A stretch of 13,765 nt of DNA from Patescibacteria group bacterium (GCA_029260985.1 JAJDCE010000115.1:1-13765); one strand, 5' to 3'. Shown: positions 1 through 7,476, counted from the stretch's first letter. Notes: generated by a model not told the origin, from the letters alone. Numbers and translations: made by a program.

Positions 1-7
1 TTCAACG

Positions 8-32
8 ACGGACAATGTCTCTCGTCCGTTTT
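8..32 (+). terminator. Weak terminator-like hairpin
   Basis: ACGGAC (8-13) pairs with GTCCGT (24-29) across a 10-base loop and runs directly into four T residues (29-32). The stem is short and the T run is short, so this may be chance. If real it would end a + strand transcript entering from the left edge. Confidence 0.2.
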
Positions 33-223
33 CCCCATCTTACTCCCGACTCACAGCCAGGCCCGTGCCAACCCTGTCCGAACTGCGGCGCCCGATCCGC
101 ACAAAGCCGTACATTTTACCGTTACCGCACCAATGCGACACTGAAAGGCAGATTTGCGCCAATGTCGCAAAATTGCCTCCGGAGCTCAACTCCCACCTCG
201 CGCCATCCCAATCGTCGCCCACC

Positions 224-333
224 AAGAGCAACAATCCGGCGACCTCGGCACCCCACCGACACGACACCGCACTCGTTCGACCATCGGACCTGCCCGGACG
301 CTCCGCATGCGACCTGGCACCGATGTTGCTCTT
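224..333. repeat. 10-bp perfect inverted repeat with 90-base spacer
   Basis: AAGAGCAACA (224-233) is the exact reverse complement of TGTTGCTCTT (324-333). In roughly 400 bases a perfect 10-bp pair is unlikely by chance. It could close a structured leader RNA ahead of the kinase gene or be two halves of a looped operator. No further strong nested stems were spotted between the arms, so a function is not established. Confidence 0.35.
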
Positions 334-407
334 AGCACGTCAATCACAAATAGGCGCGACCGGGCACCACCCGGCTAGACAAGCCAACGCTTCCACCCAG
401 GGACCCG

Positions 408-2294
408 ATGACAAACACTCGAGCTTTCGTACTTCTCCGCTTAACGCTGATCATCGCAACCGCCTACCTTCTCTTGGTCGAGAGCGAGTTCGCGTTCCCG
501 CAGGGGCCCGTTTTGATCCTTCTCGGGGCGGCGCTGGCCTCCAATCTGTTGCTGGGACACATCGACGAGCGAACCACGCGAACCCCGATATTCGGATTCG
601 CCGTCGTCACCTTCGACACGATCTGGGTGACATCAGCTCTTCTCTACAGCGGGCATTTTAACGCAGAGTTCTTCTTCCTCTACTTCTTTGTCATCCTCTT
701 GGCGGCGATCGGCGAGAGCCTCAGCCTCATCGCCATCGGCGCGGTGGTCGTATGCATCGGCTACGTCTACTTGATGATCCGCTCGGGGCAGACGCCGACC
801 CTTTGGGATTCGCCGTCCTTGATCCGCATCCCTTTCCTGTTCACCACCACCGCCTTCTACGGCTACCTGATCGAGCGAACGCGCGCGGAGCGAACGCGCG
901 CGGAGATCCACGAAGGTGAGCGCGACGAAGCCCAGTCGGCGCTCACGGAGACCTCGCAACAACTCGAGGAGGAAGCTGCCGTGACGTCGGCGCTGGCCCA
1001 GGTCGGGCAGGATCTCATCTCCTCCCTCGATACCCCGGTGCTGCTCGATCGGTTGTGTCAGCAAACCGCGGCGGGACTGCGAAGCGATGCAAGCGCCACG
1101 CTCTTCATGGCCGGTGACGAGGAAGTCTTTCGGCCGGTGGCGTCTTTCGGGTTCTCGCCGGAGTGGCGAGAGTTCACCCGAGTACTCGAAGTACCGCGCA
1201 GCCTCATCGAGAACGTCATCGGCGAAGCCGGCGAAGAAGGTGTAGTACAAGTCGAAGGCGATCGCCGCCTATTGCCGACGGTCCTCGACGACGCCACCTG
1301 CAGTGAGACACAGCTACTGATCCCACTCCGACGAGGTGGCGAGATCGTTGGCGTCCAGGTGGCCAACTGGGAAGAGGCCCGCCCAAGGATGAACCGGACC
1401 GAGCTGCGAGTCGCAAGTGGAATCGGCCAGCTGGCCTCGATGGCCCTCGCCAACGCGCGGCTGGTCGAAGAGCTCGAGAACGCGAACCAGCTCAAGTCCG
1501 ACTTCGTCGCATCGATGTCCCACGAGCTCCGCACCCCGCTCAATCTGATCATCGGATACACCGATCTGATTCTCGACGGCACCTTCGGCCCGGTATGCTC
1601 CGATCAGGTCGACACCCTGCGGCGTGTCGACAAAAGCGCACGCGAGCTACTCGACTTGATCGAGGCGACGCTCGACTTGAGCCGTCTCGAGGCCAAGCGG
1701 GTGCCGCTCCACCTGAGCGACGTGGATCTACGTGAGGTCCTCGACAACCTCCAGATCGAATTCGAAGACGCTGGTCACAGAGCCGGCGTCGATATGATCT
1801 GGGAGATCCCTGGTGAGCGCGCCACGGTGTGCACGGATGCGGTCAAGCTTCGTATGATTCTGAAGAACTTGATCGGGAACGCCCTCAAGTTCACCAACGA
1901 GGGATCCATCGCGACGAGCATCGAGCTGGACGGCGAGCGCGTCATTTTCAAAGTGGAAGACACCGGAATCGGGATCGCTCCCGGCGCCCAAAAGCGGATT
2001 TTCGAACCGTTCCGCCAGGCGGACCGCTCGATCTCTCCGGCCTTTGGCGGCGTCGGCCTGGGCCTCTACATCGTCTCGCGGTTGGTCGAGAACCTTCACG
2101 GCAGAATCAGCCTCGAGAGCGAGGTGGATCGAGGGACGACCTTTCGAATCACCATGCCGATCGATCTGCGCGACAGCCTTCGCAGCGCGCACCCGCAACA
2201 TCCGATCGAGTTCACCCTGTCGCCCCCCGCCCAGCCAATCGGCGAAGCCGTCATCGAGACCGAGCCCGACCAACTTCGAGCCGTCGCGGTCTAA
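408..2294 (+). CDS. Membrane sensor histidine kinase (TM-GAF-HisKA-HATPase), orphan
   Basis: A 628-residue inner-membrane sensor kinase that would autophosphorylate on His and pass phosphate to a response regulator. Residues about 7-156 form some six hydrophobic membrane segments with almost no periplasmic domain. A charged helical linker follows (about 156-195), then a GAF-type sensor domain (about 200-350). The HisKA dimerisation helix carries the H box SHELRTPLN with phospho-accepting His372. The ATPase domain has the N box around Asn491, the G1 box DTGIGIAP at 518-525, an F box (FEPFRQ) and the G2 box GGVGLGL at 547-553. About 40 low-complexity residues trail after the kinase domain. Start ATG408 is preceded by AGGGA (399-403) at a short 4-base spacing. 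No response regulator is encoded in the window, so the partner is elsewhere. The GAF ligand cannot be told from sequence. Family assignment is firm. Confidence 0.93.
   Translation: MTNTRAFVLLRLTLIIATAYLLLVESEFAFPQGPVLILLGAALASNLLLGHIDERTTRTPIFGFAVVTFDTIWVTSALLYSGHFNAEFFFLYFFVILLAAIGESLSLIAIGAVVVCIGYVYLMIRSGQTPTLWDSPSLIRIPFLFTTTAFYGYLIERTRAERTRAEIHEGERDEAQSALTETSQQLEEEAAVTSALAQVGQDLISSLDTPVLLDRLCQQTAAGLRSDASATLFMAGDEEVFRPVASFGFSPEWREFTRVLEVPRSLIENVIGEAGEEGVVQVEGDRRLLPTVLDDATCSETQLLIPLRRGGEIVGVQVANWEEARPRMNRTELRVASGIGQLASMALANARLVEELENANQLKSDFVASMSHELRTPLNLIIGYTDLILDGTFGPVCSDQVDTLRRVDKSARELLDLIEATLDLSRLEAKRVPLHLSDVDLREVLDNLQIEFEDAGHRAGVDMIWEIPGERATVCTDAVKLRMILKNLIGNALKFTNEGSIATSIELDGERVIFKVEDTGIGIAPGAQKRIFEPFRQADRSISPAFGGVGLGLYIVSRLVENLHGRISLESEVDRGTTFRITMPIDLRDSLRSAHPQHPIEFTLSPPAQPIGEAVIETEPDQLRAVAV
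873..905 (+). repeat. 15-bp in-frame tandem duplication in the kinase linker
   Basis: The unit GAGCGAACGCGCGCG occurs at 873-887 and again perfectly at 888-902, followed by a further GAG. It encodes ERTRA-ERTRA-E (residues 156-166), exactly where the last membrane segment hands over to the signalling helix before the GAF domain. Perfect identity at all 15 bases, including synonymous sites, indicates a recent slip-type duplication. Confidence 0.8.
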
Positions 2295-2342
2295 GCCGAC
2301 ACAGCCCGCACTCGGTGCGAGAGGAGTGCCCGCGCCCCGCTA

Positions 2343-2371
2343 TTGAGCCGTATTCAGGCGGGCGTTATCAT
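2343..2371 (+). promoter_or_regulatory. Candidate sigma70-type promoter of miaE
   Basis: TTGAGC (2343-2348; 4/6 to TTGACA) and TATCAT (2366-2371; 5/6 to TATAAT) are separated by exactly 17 bases. The predicted transcription start falls at about 2378-2380, on or next to the GTG start codon at 2380, which has no Shine-Dalgarno. This fits a leaderless or near-leaderless mRNA. It is pattern-based; no mapping data. Confidence 0.45.
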
Positions 2372-2379
2372 CAGCGGCC

Positions 2380-2955
2380 GTGATCCTACTCGCCTACCAG
2401 ACTCCGAGAGAATGGGTCGATGCGGTTCGCGCCGACTTCGACTCCTTCCTCCAGGACCATGCCGCCAACGAGCGCAAGGCCTCGGCGGCGGCGATCCAAA
2501 TGGCCGTCCAGCATCACGACATCCCGCCACTCGTCGACGCGCTGGTCGAGCTCGCCGGCGAAGAGATGGATCATTTCCGCCAAGTCTACGAGATCCTCCG
2601 CGAGCGCGACACGGGACTCGGCCAAGATTCACCCGACCCGTACATGACAAAGCTCCACGGGGCGATCCGCAAGCAGGCGAAATCAGACTTCTTGCTCGAC
2701 AGGCTCTTGGTGTTCTCGATCGTCGAAGCACGCGGATGTGAACGTTTCGGGATGTTGGCCGATGCCCTCGAGGAAGGCCCTCTCAAGACATTCTATACCG
2801 ACCTCACACGCGCAGAGGCTCGGCATCGTGGATTGTTCACGCGCCTGGCTCGCGACATCTTCGATCCGACCACGGTTGCCAAGCGAATCGAGACACTGGT
2901 CGAGATCGAAGCCAAGATCATCGCCGCATTGCCGCTGCAAGCGACGCTGCACTGA
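2380..2955 (+). CDS. miaE: tRNA-(ms2io6A37) hydroxylase MiaE-like
   Basis: A 191-residue non-haem di-iron monooxygenase that would hydroxylate the isopentenyl group of ms2i6A at tRNA position 37, acting after MiaA and MiaB (not in this window). The four-helix-bundle iron ligands of the family are in place: Glu31 (in NERKAS), Glu62xxHis65 (EEMDHF), Glu116 (in VEARGCERF) and Glu146xxHis149 (EARH). The length fits the family's roughly 190-200 residues. The start is GTG2380: translation from it gives the usual short lead (MILLAYQTPREW) into the first helix, and no in-frame ATG lies before the Glu31 motif. No Shine-Dalgarno is visible, but a promoter-like pair sits so close that the mRNA may be leaderless. 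It lies 85 bases after the kinase stop, and converges on the SurE-like gene. A related ferritin-like di-iron hydroxylase is the only real alternative. Confidence 0.88.
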   Translation: MILLAYQTPREWVDAVRADFDSFLQDHAANERKASAAAIQMAVQHHDIPPLVDALVELAGEEMDHFRQVYEILRERDTGLGQDSPDPYMTKLHGAIRKQAKSDFLLDRLLVFSIVEARGCERFGMLADALEEGPLKTFYTDLTRAEARHRGLFTRLARDIFDPTTVAKRIETLVEIEAKIIAALPLQATLH

Positions 2956-3013
2956 TCGGCGACGGGAATCCGGAGTCTGCACGGAGCCCGAGGGAGGGAG
3001 CTCCGATCGCTCC

Positions 3014-3847
3014 TCACTCCAAAGGGACTTTCGACTGCGCAATGAAGCCGTTGTTGAGCGCTTCGATATCGTCGCGCGGGTCGACCAACGTGGACGTGCA
3101 GTCCTGCGAGATAAAGAACCCGTCGCTATCAGCCGCCAGCGGAACATCCCTGAGCGTGCCGCGGATGGCGCCGCTATCGCAGCTCGGAACGTTGATACTG
3201 TCGACATCGCTCGGCATTGCCGTGCCCGCGAGCAAATCGTGGCGGCGCTCATCGATCCAGGCCTGTACGGCCTCTACCGCCGAGGGATAGTCATAGACAC
3301 CGCCCACGACGGGGTTGCCCTGCGACACCGCTAGGGCCGGAACTCCACGCCGCGCCGCGGTCTTGGCCGCGCCAACCGTGCCCGAGAGTTGGGTCGCGGC
3401 AAACACGCTCACGTTCTGCCCTTCGTTGATTCCAGCGACCAACAAATGAGGCTGGGTACCGGGCGGATAGATCTCGGCGAGGGCGTGTTTCACGGCGTCC
3501 GCCGGGCATCCGTTGACCGCAGTCGCAAGATGACCACTGAGCGTCGTAGCCGCGACAACCGACAGATTGCCGCAAGTGTCGGAGGGACCCGTCTGGTCGC
3601 CACGGCCACTGTGGTTCCGGTCCGGGGCGACGACCACGACTTCGTTGTCCGCATCGGCACTCAACGCTTCGACCAGCACGTCGATACCCTCCGCGGACAC
3701 CCCATCGTCGTTGGTCACGAGAATCCGCAACCGATCCGAACCGCCGCCGCTGTCGTCATCGCCACAGCCACCAGCCACAATGAGCAAGGACAACACGACC
3801 GTCGCGACCCCCCAGCCAGCACGCACACCTCTTCGAGCGGAAATCAT
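3014..3847 (-). CDS. surE: SurE-family 5'/3'-nucleotidase with lipoprotein signal
   Basis: A 277-residue protein of the SurE survival-protein phosphatase family, which releases phosphate from nucleoside monophosphates using a divalent metal. Family motifs are intact: NDDG at 46-49 (metal-binding Asp pair), APDRNHSG with Ser80, NGCPADAV at 112-119, AGINEGQN with Asn141 and Asn145, and SGTVGAA at 155-161. Unlike standard cytoplasmic SurE, the N-terminus is a basic stretch plus hydrophobic helix ending IVAGGC, with a lipobox-like Cys28 followed by an Asp/Gly/Ser tether, so it is probably exported and lipid-anchored. Four further cysteines in the mature part would suit an oxidising compartment. 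Start ATG3847 is chosen over an upstream start at 3943 because AGGA lies about 6 bases before it and it gives a proper signal peptide. It lies 153 bases downstream of the isocitrate dehydrogenase on the same strand. Lipidation is inference because the -3 residue is Ala, not Leu. Confidence 0.85.
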   Translation of the reverse strand: MISARRGVRAGWGVATVVLSLLIVAGGCGDDDSGGGSDRLRILVTNDDGVSAEGIDVLVEALSADADNEVVVVAPDRNHSGRGDQTGPSDTCGNLSVVAATTLSGHLATAVNGCPADAVKHALAEIYPPGTQPHLLVAGINEGQNVSVFAATQLSGTVGAAKTAARRGVPALAVSQGNPVVGGVYDYPSAVEAVQAWIDERRHDLLAGTAMPSDVDSINVPSCDSGAIRGTLRDVPLAADSDGFFISQDCTSTLVDPRDDIEALNNGFIAQSKVPLE

Positions 3848-3888
3848 GGGACATCCTAACGGCATCGATGTGGCGCTGGTCAAGCGAA

Positions 3889-3919
3889 CGAGCGATCCAC
3901 GATCACCGCCCCTCGCTCG
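3889..3919. promoter_or_regulatory. Dyad upstream of the SurE-like gene
   Basis: CGAGCGA (3889-3895) and TCGCTCG (3913-3919) form a perfect 7-bp inverted pair with a 17-base spacer, about 40-70 bases before the SurE-like start. A second tight palindrome, TCCCGA-G-TCGGGA, lies at 3968-3980. Either could be an operator or part of a weak terminator after isocitrate dehydrogenase. Neither has a T run, and chance is possible in GC-rich DNA. Confidence 0.2.
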
Positions 3920-4000
3920 ACGATCGCAGTCGCGGGTGCGCACACCGCAGAGCGAACACGGATACTCTCCCGAGTCGGGACAGCTCTAGCAGCCGCGGCC

Positions 4001-5077
4001 TCAGAGCCGTTCGATAACGGCTTCAGCGAAGGCATCCGTACTGAGACTACCGCCCAGATCGCCGGTCTTCTGGTCATCCTTCAGGGCGAGATCGTAGGCC
4101 ACCTTGATACGGCGGGCACTGTCCGTCGCGCGTGGATCCGAGCGCTCGGATCCTATGTAGTTGAGCATCATCACCGCCGACATTAGAAGCGCCAACGGGT
4201 TTGCCACGTTCTTGCCGGCGATATCGGGCGCCGAACCATGCACCGCCTCGAACACCGCGCAATTGTCCCCAATGTTCGCACCGGGGACCACTCCCAATCC
4301 GCCAACCAAGCCGGCGCAGAGGTCGCTGACGACATCGCCGTAGAGGTTCTCGAGCAGCAGCACGTCGAACTGCGTCGGATCCTGAACCAGCTTCATGCAT
4401 CCTGCATCGATGATCATCTGCTGAAACTCGATATTGGGATAGTCGCGCTCGTGAGCCAGCGCCGCTGCGTCGAGGAACAGCCCGTCGCTCATCTTCATGA
4501 TGTTCGCCTTGTGAAACACCGTGACCTTCCGACGGGCCCGCTGCGTCGCATAGCGGAACGCCCAGCGCGAGATGCGTTTGCACGCAGAGTCGGTCGCGAC
4601 CTTCATGCTGATCACGACGTCGTCAGTGACGCGGTTCTCCGCGCCGCTGTACAGCCCCTCAGTGTTCTCACGGATAATCACGATGTCCACATCTCGAAAA
4701 CGCGTCGGCACGCCTTCGAGCGATCGCACCGGCCGCACCGCGGCGTACATATTCAGCCGCTTGCGAAGCTGGACGTTCACCGACTGAAACCCCTTGCCGA
4801 CCGGAGTCGTGCACGGACCCTTGAGCGCGACCCCGGCGCGTTCGACCGCCTCCACCGTATCGTCCGGAAGAACCTCGCCACCACCCGCGTCGAGGGCCGC
4901 GAGTCCCGCTTGCTTCTCACTCCAGACAATTGGAGCTGCCGCGGCGTCGAGCACCCGCACCACGGCTTTCGTCACCTCCGGACCAATTCCGTCGCCCGGG
5001 ATCAGGACCGCTTTGTGTGGCCGATCGTCAGTCGTCATCTCATCCATCGCGGCGAGGTCGGAAATCGATCCCCTCAC
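4001..5077 (-). CDS. Isocitrate dehydrogenase, NAD-type (IDH/IPMDH family)
   Basis: Oxidative decarboxylase of the isocitrate/isopropylmalate dehydrogenase superfamily, most likely converting isocitrate to 2-oxoglutarate in the TCA cycle. Visible motifs: the N-terminal LIPGDGIGPEV, the substrate loop SVNVQLRKRLNMYAAVRP with its Ser and Arg residues, RENTEGLYSG (catalytic Tyr), HKANIMKMSDG (catalytic Lys), the metal-binding Asp residues around DAGCMKLV and LENLYGDVVSDL, and the cofactor loop HGSAPDIAGKNVANP. The Asp-Ile pair in that loop, instead of the Lys-Tyr of NADP enzymes, points to NAD. The start is uncertain: GTG5077 has GGGAGG four bases upstream (358 residues), whereas ATG5047 or ATG5038 gives a more typical N-terminus. 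A perfect GCCGTT/AACGGC stem (4006-4021) sits just before the stop codon. Isopropylmalate or another beta-decarboxylating dehydrogenase is less likely. Confidence 0.88.
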   Translation of the reverse strand: MRGSISDLAAMDEMTTDDRPHKAVLIPGDGIGPEVTKAVVRVLDAAAAPIVWSEKQAGLAALDAGGGEVLPDDTVEAVERAGVALKGPCTTPVGKGFQSVNVQLRKRLNMYAAVRPVRSLEGVPTRFRDVDIVIIRENTEGLYSGAENRVTDDVVISMKVATDSACKRISRWAFRYATQRARRKVTVFHKANIMKMSDGLFLDAAALAHERDYPNIEFQQMIIDAGCMKLVQDPTQFDVLLLENLYGDVVSDLCAGLVGGLGVVPGANIGDNCAVFEAVHGSAPDIAGKNVANPLALLMSAVMMLNYIGSERSDPRATDSARRIKVAYDLALKDDQKTGDLGGSLSTDAFAEAVIERL

Positions 5078-5246
5078 CGCGCCTCCCGTCTTTCGTCAAC
5101 GTCTCCGCCGAACCCGTCGCCGGCCGTCCAAGCGCCGAAGCACCCAACCCACGCCTAGCAGCACCGAGGAGCCCAAAGAAATCCCCCCAGCGCTCGATCG
5201 TCAGGCTCCGACCATGAAGCTCCACCCGTTGATCTCCGATCTTGGG

Positions 5247-5265
5247 CGGCGATGGCATATCGCCG
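5247..5265. promoter_or_regulatory. 7-bp dyad upstream of the DoxX gene
   Basis: CGGCGAT (5247-5253) and ATCGCCG (5259-5265) are perfect inverted arms around a 5-base centre, 55 bases before the DoxX start and within the 242-base divergent gap with isocitrate dehydrogenase. It could be a repressor site or a small RNA hairpin in the 5' leader. Only the symmetry supports it. Confidence 0.25.
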
Positions 5266-5319
5266 GCAGACCCGTGTATGAAAGCGGCTTCTGAACGAAA
5301 TGAGACAGTGGAGGTATCG

Positions 5320-5700
5320 ATGGCGAGCTTCATGAAGGATTACCAACCGCAGACCTACGCAGCGCTGCGGATCGTCTCCGGGTTCTTTTTTCTCTGCCAC
5401 GGAGGAGCCAAGCTCTTCGCGTTTCCGGTTCCACCCCCGTCGGGGGCCCCAGCGGTGATCACCTACACCGCCGGCCCGATCGAGTTGGTCGGCGGCGCGC
5501 TACTCATCCTCGGATTGTATACGCGCTGGACCGCGTTCATCTGTAGCGGCACCATGGCAGCCGCGTACTGGATGGCGCACGGCACCAATGCCCTCTTTCC
5601 GATCGCAAACGGCGGAGAGCTCGCGGCGATCTATACGTTCGTATTCCTCTACATCGCAGCTCGTGGGCCAGGCATCTGGAGCCTCGACGGAAGCGACTGA
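5320..5700 (+). CDS. DoxX-family integral membrane protein
   Basis: A 126-residue inner-membrane protein with four hydrophobic segments (about 15-33, 50-66, 70-88 and 97-113), matching the small DoxX / DoxD-like family. The N-terminal ALRIVSGFFFLCHGGAKLF, with its conserved small and His/Gly/Lys residues in the first helix, and the later GPIELVGGALLILGLYTR are typical of the family. Members are often linked to thiosulfate or quinone metabolism and oxidative stress, but many have no known role, so only the family is called. ATG5320 is chosen because GGAGG (5310-5314) lies five bases upstream; an open frame extends back to 5242 without an SD. It is divergent from isocitrate dehydrogenase and ends 15 bases before the convergent glpD stop. 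Confidence 0.88.
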   Translation: MASFMKDYQPQTYAALRIVSGFFFLCHGGAKLFAFPVPPPSGAPAVITYTAGPIELVGGALLILGLYTRWTAFICSGTMAAAYWMAHGTNALFPIANGGELAAIYTFVFLYIAARGPGIWSLDGSD

Positions 5701-5715
5701 CTCAAGTCCGAGTTG

Positions 5716-7329
5716 CTACGCGAGGAACTCCAACTCACTCGAGACCAGGCCGCGGACCCGATCCAACTCTTCGCTGCGGCGGGCCGGGTTCCATTCCAGC
5801 ATCGCGGACATCCGAGACACGATCGCCTCGGCGAGCTCGGATCGCCGGGCGGGCTCGTACAGAGCCGCCCTGGTGCGGCGATACAGAACGTCCTCAGCTC
5901 TTGTCGCCCCCTCTCGGGACACCGCCCACACGACTTCACCGGCCAGAACCTCCGTCCCACCGACGATCGCCTCCGGCCCCAATCGCACGATCTCGTCCGC
6001 GTCGGCTCCGTACAACGCGGCCAACCGCCTCGACACGGTCGCGGGCAATCCGCAGCGCTCACCCAAACGCGTCGCCAACTCACCGGGATCTCCCTCGAAG
6101 TCGCCACCCGGTAAGTACGGTTCCAGCTCGGGCCGTGGGGGTAGGCTGCCGAGAACCGCCCCAGACGTCTCCAGGATGCGGATCGCCATCGGCCGATAGC
6201 CGGTCAACTTGCCGCCGGCAACGGTCACAACTCCGGCCGGTCCGATCGACACTTCATCCTTGCGCGACAGATCCTTGGGCGCCTTTCCGGGTCGCGCCAC
6301 GAGAGGCCGCAAGCCCGCCCAGGCCGATACGACATCCCGCGGATCAACCGTGACACCGTCGAAGTAACGCCCGAGCGGTTCGAGAAGATAACGTACATCC
6401 TCGCCATTGATCTCCGGCCAGACCCGCGCGCCAGATGAATACGACGTATCCGTGGTGCCGACGTAGGTAACGTCGCCGCGCGGAATCGCGAAGATCGAGC
6501 GCTTATCTGCAGTCGTCAACAGCACTACGTTGCGCACCGGCAAACGCCGTCGCGGAATTGCGACGTGCACGCCCTTGGACAAGTGAAGCAGCGAAGGCGC
6601 ATCCGGCTCTTCCAGCCGGCGCACCCCTTCCACCCACGGCCCCGCCGCGTTGATGACACAGCGGGCTCGCACTTCGACATGTCGACTGGAAAGCGCGCAT
6701 TCAGCCCGTACGCCACGGGCCTGGCCGGCGTCGTCGAGGAGAACACCCTTCACCGGCAGATAGCTCGAACACACCGCCCCGGCCGCATCACCGGCCCGCA
6801 GGTTGGCAATGACCAAGCGCGCGTCGTCGGTCAGGTACTCACGGTAGGCGCAAGCGTGGGGAAAGCTCTTTCGGTCGAGCAACGGCTCTTCCCGCTCGAG
6901 ATCGGCGGCGTCCCAATTGCGATGACGATCCACATCCTCCACCGCGCCGAGCTTCTCGTACGTCGTGATCGCCGTCCGAAACTTGAGCAAGCCGGCGCGG
7001 GATCGCACCGGCAACACCATCCAGCGGCGCTCGGCGAGGTGCGGAGCCATGCGGTGCAGGACCTTGCGCTCGAGCGCGGTTTCTCGCACCAACGCCACGT
7101 CACCCATCGCGAGGTAACGCAATCCTCCGTGCACGAGCTTCGACGACCGACTCGATGTGCCCGACGCGAAGTCCCCAGCCTCGAGCAGCGCAACCCGCAG
7201 CCCGCGCATCGAAGCTTCGCGGGCGACCCCGGCGCCGGTGATCCCACCGCCGATGATGGCGAGATCAAAGACACCGTCCTCGAGCAGGTCGAGGGTTTCG
7301 GATCGCTTGGTGGCGTCGAGAGAGGTCAT
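5716..7329 (-). CDS. glpD: FAD-dependent glycerol-3-phosphate dehydrogenase GlpD
   Basis: A 537-residue respiratory flavoprotein that oxidises sn-glycerol-3-phosphate to dihydroxyacetone phosphate and passes electrons to the quinone pool at the inner membrane. Near the N-terminus, FDLAIIGGGITGAGVAREAS (21-40) is the FAD-binding Rossmann motif. The GlpD signature GTSSRSSKLVHGGLRYL follows. The mid-region has VINAAGPW and the FAD/substrate DAO domain (IPRGDVTYVGTTDT), and the C-terminal 120 residues match the alpha-helical DAO_C domain. The length is normal. ATG7329 is chosen over an in-frame start at 7431 because the family begins shortly before the dinucleotide-binding strand. No strong Shine-Dalgarno is visible. 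No glycerol kinase or transporter gene is nearby. It converges on DoxX with a 15-base gap and is divergent from the VOC gene. Confidence 0.93.
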   Translation of the reverse strand: MTSLDATKRSETLDLLEDGVFDLAIIGGGITGAGVAREASMRGLRVALLEAGDFASGTSSRSSKLVHGGLRYLAMGDVALVRETALERKVLHRMAPHLAERRWMVLPVRSRAGLLKFRTAITTYEKLGAVEDVDRHRNWDAADLEREEPLLDRKSFPHACAYREYLTDDARLVIANLRAGDAAGAVCSSYLPVKGVLLDDAGQARGVRAECALSSRHVEVRARCVINAAGPWVEGVRRLEEPDAPSLLHLSKGVHVAIPRRRLPVRNVVLLTTADKRSIFAIPRGDVTYVGTTDTSYSSGARVWPEINGEDVRYLLEPLGRYFDGVTVDPRDVVSAWAGLRPLVARPGKAPKDLSRKDEVSIGPAGVVTVAGGKLTGYRPMAIRILETSGAVLGSLPPRPELEPYLPGGDFEGDPGELATRLGERCGLPATVSRRLAALYGADADEIVRLGPEAIVGGTEVLAGEVVWAVSREGATRAEDVLYRRTRAALYEPARRSELAEAIVSRMSAMLEWNPARRSEELDRVRGLVSSELEFLA

Positions 7330-7375
7330 GAGTTCATCACGATACTTGGTGCAACACGAAACTGGATAATGGACC

Positions 7376-7404
7376 CTTATGCTCGCGTCGAGACACCGGG
7401 ACAA
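7376..7404 (-). promoter_or_regulatory. Candidate promoter of glpD
   Basis: Read on the minus strand, TTGTCC (7404-7399) and CATAAG (7381-7376) lie 17 bases apart, each matching 4/6 of the sigma70 consensus. A start near 7369 would give a leader of about 40 bases before ATG7329. Its -35 box abuts the region holding the 16-bp tandem repeat. Confidence 0.35.
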
Positions 7405-7416
7405 TCCCTCCCTACG

Positions 7417-7448
7417 GCGATTCACCGCCAATGCGATTCACCGCCAAT
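7417..7448. repeat. Perfect 16-bp tandem repeat in a divergent promoter region
   Basis: GCGATTCACCGCCAAT occurs at 7417-7432 and is repeated without change at 7433-7448. It lies between the candidate -35 boxes of glpD (7399-7404, minus) and the VOC gene (7448-7453, plus), touching the latter. The position suits a regulator binding site controlling both genes, though a neutral slippage duplication would look the same. Confidence 0.6.
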
Positions 7449-7476
7449 TGACCGAGCGACCCTCAACAGCCATAGC
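7448..7476 (+). promoter_or_regulatory. Candidate promoter of the VOC gene
   Basis: TTGACC (7448-7453; 5/6 match) is followed after 17 bases by CATAGC (7471-7476; only 3/6). The predicted start coincides with ATG7483, which lacks a Shine-Dalgarno, so the transcript may be leaderless. The -10 box is weak. Confidence 0.35.

Larger units (their letters stand above)
1..407. other. Non-coding upstream region of the histidine kinase gene
   Basis: No convincing gene is seen in this stretch. Short open frames exist on both strands, but they are rich in Pro/Arg/Ser/His, lack ribosome binding sites and overlap one another, which is typical of chance frames in GC-rich DNA. It contains a weak hairpin (8-29), an inverted pair TGCGACA (134-140) / TGTCGCA (163-169) and a 10-base inverted pair (224-233 / 324-333). 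It probably holds the 3' end region of whatever lies to the left and the promoter or leader of the kinase at 408. Confidence 0.5.

Noticed and set aside
134..169. TGCGACA / TGTCGCA inverted pair as a specific regulator site
   Set aside because: A 7-bp pair at this spacing is expected about once by chance in a region this long; kept only as a note.
65..661. 198-codon + strand open frame over the kinase start
   Set aside because: It overlaps the membrane domain of the kinase in another frame, has Arg/His/Pro-rich composition and no SD.
2307..2319. CGCAC-TCG-GTGCG as terminator of the kinase gene
   Set aside because: The stem is only five base pairs with no T run, so it is too weak to call.
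4238..5158. 306-codon + strand open frame opposite isocitrate dehydrogenase
   Set aside because: It is a shadow of a well-supported gene, is His/Arg-rich and has no recognisable domain.
5040..5333. Minus-strand 97-codon frame in the IDH/DoxX gap
   Set aside because: It overlaps the SD and start of DoxX and the N-terminus of isocitrate dehydrogenase, with no SD or motif of its own.
5701..5715. Terminator between DoxX and glpD
   Set aside because: The 15-base gap holds no stem of useful length; the convergent transcripts probably overlap.
7417..7448. CRISPR or mobile-element interpretation of the 16-bp tandem repeat
   Set aside because: There are only two units, no spacers, no cas or transposase genes, and it lies in a promoter region.
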